64,000 nt of DNA from Zonotrichia leucophrys gambelii (taxonomy: Eukaryota; Chordata; Aves; Passeriformes; Passerellidae), in contig NC_088171.1 in assembly GCF_028769735.1 (NCBI RefSeq), positions 57,319,613-57,383,612 of the forward strand, read 5' to 3'. The notes beneath the pieces were generated by a model. That model saw only the letters and a list, made by a program, of their open reading frames with translations. It searched no databases and had not been told where the DNA came from. Shown in pieces: positions 62,096 through 64,000 of this stretch (within the stretch, counting starts at the first letter, position 1; every line of letters begins with the position of its first letter). Made by a program: the position numbers and the translations under genes.

Positions 62096-62491
62096 TCCGG
62101 CATTCACATTCTCTGAAAAAATTCCTTCACCCAAGAATTTTATCCTGGGAATCTGAGCGGCCTCAGTGAAAAGGAAAACAATTCTTACCTCATTTGCTTC
62201 TCCTGTGTTTTCCTCATGTGGAATCTATTTGGAGATTGTTTACCCACAGGTGATCGCCTGATTGGATTCTGGTGTGGGTTGTTTTGACTCTTTGGCCAAT
62301 TAGTGCCAAGCTGTGTCAGGACTCTGGAAAGAGTCATGAGTTTTCATTACTATCTTTTTAGCATTGAGTAAGTATATTTTCTGTATTCTTTAATATAATA
62401 TACTACAATAAAGTAATAAATTAGCTTTCTGAGAACATGGAGTCAGATGCATCATTCCTGCCTTCGTCAGGGCATCCCTGCAAACACAATA
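62096..62491 (+). mobile_element. ERVK-like solo LTR (396 bp) with perfect 6-base TSD
   Basis: It is flanked by AAAGAG (62090-62095 and 62492-62497). It contains GGCATTCACATTCTCTG near the start, AACAATTCTTACCTCATTTG, GGAGATTGTTTACCCACAGG, two AATAAA motifs (62407-62412, 62415-62420) and GAACATGGAGTCAGATGCAT, all in family order. With the TSD placed this way the ends are TC...TA rather than TG...CA, so either both ends have mutated or the TSD register is off by a base or two. No internal viral sequence is present. Confidence 0.87.
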
Positions 62492-63289
62492 AAAGAGAAA
62501 GAAGCAACTCTCCTTTAGACAAACATGTAACAAATCTGGCTTTATTTTATATTTTTGCCATAGATATCCTGTGATACATTTGTTGATCCATTTAATTTCT
62601 CTTCCACTGCTTCTGATCTGTGAAATCTGTTTTCCCAGAGATGTTTTGCTGAGCAAAGCTACTTTCAACTATGTATGGCTAATGTCAATATAAGTAACAT
62701 CCAAACTAGAAGAAATTTGTTCCTTTTTTATTCCCTTTCCCTGGCTTTTTGGTGACATTTTTGAGATTGCATTGATCTTCATAAATGAGGTATTGTGGGA
62801 AGATACGCTTTCCTGTGTATAAAATATATTCTTTCAATACACACTTGCCAAATGCTTGATGGTCAAGAATCACATGTTGCCTTCCTAGCAGTATATAACA
62901 ATGAATGCTCCAATCATCTTCATCAAATGTAGCATGGGGTAAGGAAGTTTAGGGTCCATTAATGACTCCATTAATGACAAAGAAACCTTACAGCAGGAAG
63001 ACCATAAGCTGGTGCAGAAAGGAGTCTGGGACACTGTCAAGGATAGAGTAAAGTTAAAATTTGACAGTAACTTAACATGAAAATCCAGAATCAAAATGCA
63101 ACTTAGGCATTCCTTTATCCTCCTTCTATAATCTAATAAATGTAACCAATATTTCTATTTTTGGTTTCAGAACAAAGTAACTTAGACTATGTGGGGCAAC
63201 AATATTTGAGTCTACAAACTTACATCAAATTAATAGAAGTATCTCTATTTTCAGTTTTCAAACACTTGCACTTCATTCCTACAACCTAT
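62492..63289. other. Non-coding stretch, nothing recognised
   Basis: AT-rich with short frames only. A small direct repeat, CCATTAATGAC, is present at 62957-62979. Confidence 0.5.
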
Positions 63290-63846
63290 TGCCGGCCGGG
63301 GGTACATGTACAAATCACAAACAAGGACTGCTGTGGAACGTGCCTTGAGGTGTTTTATTTTTCAGCATCAGTCTCATTACATGGTTATGAAAATGGGAAG
63401 ATGCCACCAGCTCACAGGCCAGGCACCAGACGCAGAACTTAATGTTACAACTTACTTTATAAGTTTTTTGATCAATCACACAAAGCAAAAGCATACTGAT
63501 AGTAGTTCTATCCAACCACTATAAGCACACGTACCTTTGGTTAAAACAATGCTTGCTTATTTCAAATACACTTGTAAGCCTTAAAACACAAAGCACAGAG
63601 CTCCATTATTAAGCTTCAAACTTCCAATATCCTACTAGATATACTTTTCTGTAGCTTAGAGAGTTATTCTAGACAAGCGTTAATACACAGACCATTGTTC
63701 TATTTGTCCTTGCTTTTCTACTTTTTAAATAATTTTTCTGCTGACCTATCTCATGGCTGCTGCTTAGCGCTAATCACAGTTCTACTGTCTCTGAGGCCTG
63801 CCTTTTGCAGCTTTCCCAAAACCCTCTGATTTTGGGGATTCCCACA
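63290..63846 (-). mobile_element. ERV LTR, about 557 bp, reverse orientation
   Basis: On the minus strand it starts TGTGGGAATCCCCAAAATC and ends CCCCCGGCCGGCA. It has a TTATAAAG TATA box (63455-63462) and AATAAA (63354-63359), followed by a U5 with CTCAAGGCACGTTCC. The flanks CAACCTAT (left) and CAACCATG (right) are similar but do not give a clean TSD. The ends and promoter elements are well preserved. No adjacent internal viral sequence is visible, although the window ends 154 bases to the right. Confidence 0.85.
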
Positions 63847-64000
63847 CAACCATGCAAGTAAACATGCAACTCAAATGATATTTTTCTGTTCCTGAAGCCA
63901 ACTCTTTCAAGAATAGCTTTGCAGAAAGTATTGTTTCTGAAGAAAACTTTCACATAAACATTTATATTTGATGAATAATTTTGACACTAATTACTATTAA

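Overview
The window looks like a piece of a bird chromosome, most likely a songbird. It is AT-rich and has no dense coding sequence. Its recognisable content is almost entirely CR1 LINEs (the dominant bird retrotransposon) and LTRs of endogenous retroviruses (ERVs) of types I know from passerine genomes. No bacterial-style operon, CRISPR array, tRNA, rRNA or snoRNA gene was recognised. Family names come from memory of bird repeats, not from a database search. Boundaries, target-site duplications (TSDs), TATA boxes and poly(A) signals were read from the sequence.

Layout. 0-8.7 kb: a CR1 3' tail at the left edge, then four reverse-strand LTRs (2512-3115, 4827-5083, 7604-8221, 8222-8672); the last two touch end to end. 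11.6-13.5 kb: an old LTR (11584-12295) carrying a younger nested LTR (11856-12228, TSD GCAGTC), followed by a 1.05-kb ERVL-type LTR (12413-13464). 14.5 kb: a very old CR1 reverse-transcriptase fragment. 19-22.5 kb: a reverse-strand LTR and a second copy of the 1.05-kb ERVL-type LTR (21388-22443, TSD GATGA). 25-37 kb: an LTR-like block, a CR1 3' fragment, two related LTRs at 31-32 kb and a solo LTR at 36.5 kb (TSD GTCAGA). 38-41.4 kb: the longest plausible coding ORF (38105-38626, minus strand), then two CR1 pieces in opposite orientation. 44.8-49.2 kb: CR1, LTR, LTR, CR1, LTR; the last LTR is followed by an 18-base primer-binding site that fits tRNA-Gly. 54-56.6 kb: a 2.5-kb reverse-strand CR1. 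62-64 kb: two more LTRs.

Recognised mobile DNA is about 16 kb (roughly a quarter) of the window, with about 9 kb of it LTR. That is high for a typical bird autosome and would fit a repeat-rich or sex-linked region. Every CR1 reverse-transcriptase remnant is broken by stops, frameshifts or changed catalytic residues. No ERV gag, pol or env frame was recognised, so the LTRs are mainly solo LTRs. Two segments may be host coding sequence: the 173-codon minus-strand ORF at 38.1-38.6 kb and a 42-codon open stretch behind a splice-acceptor-like site at 50140-50268. Neither was identified. I found no evidence of a new multi-gene system; the interest lies in transposon architecture, the two candidate exons and a few long hairpins.
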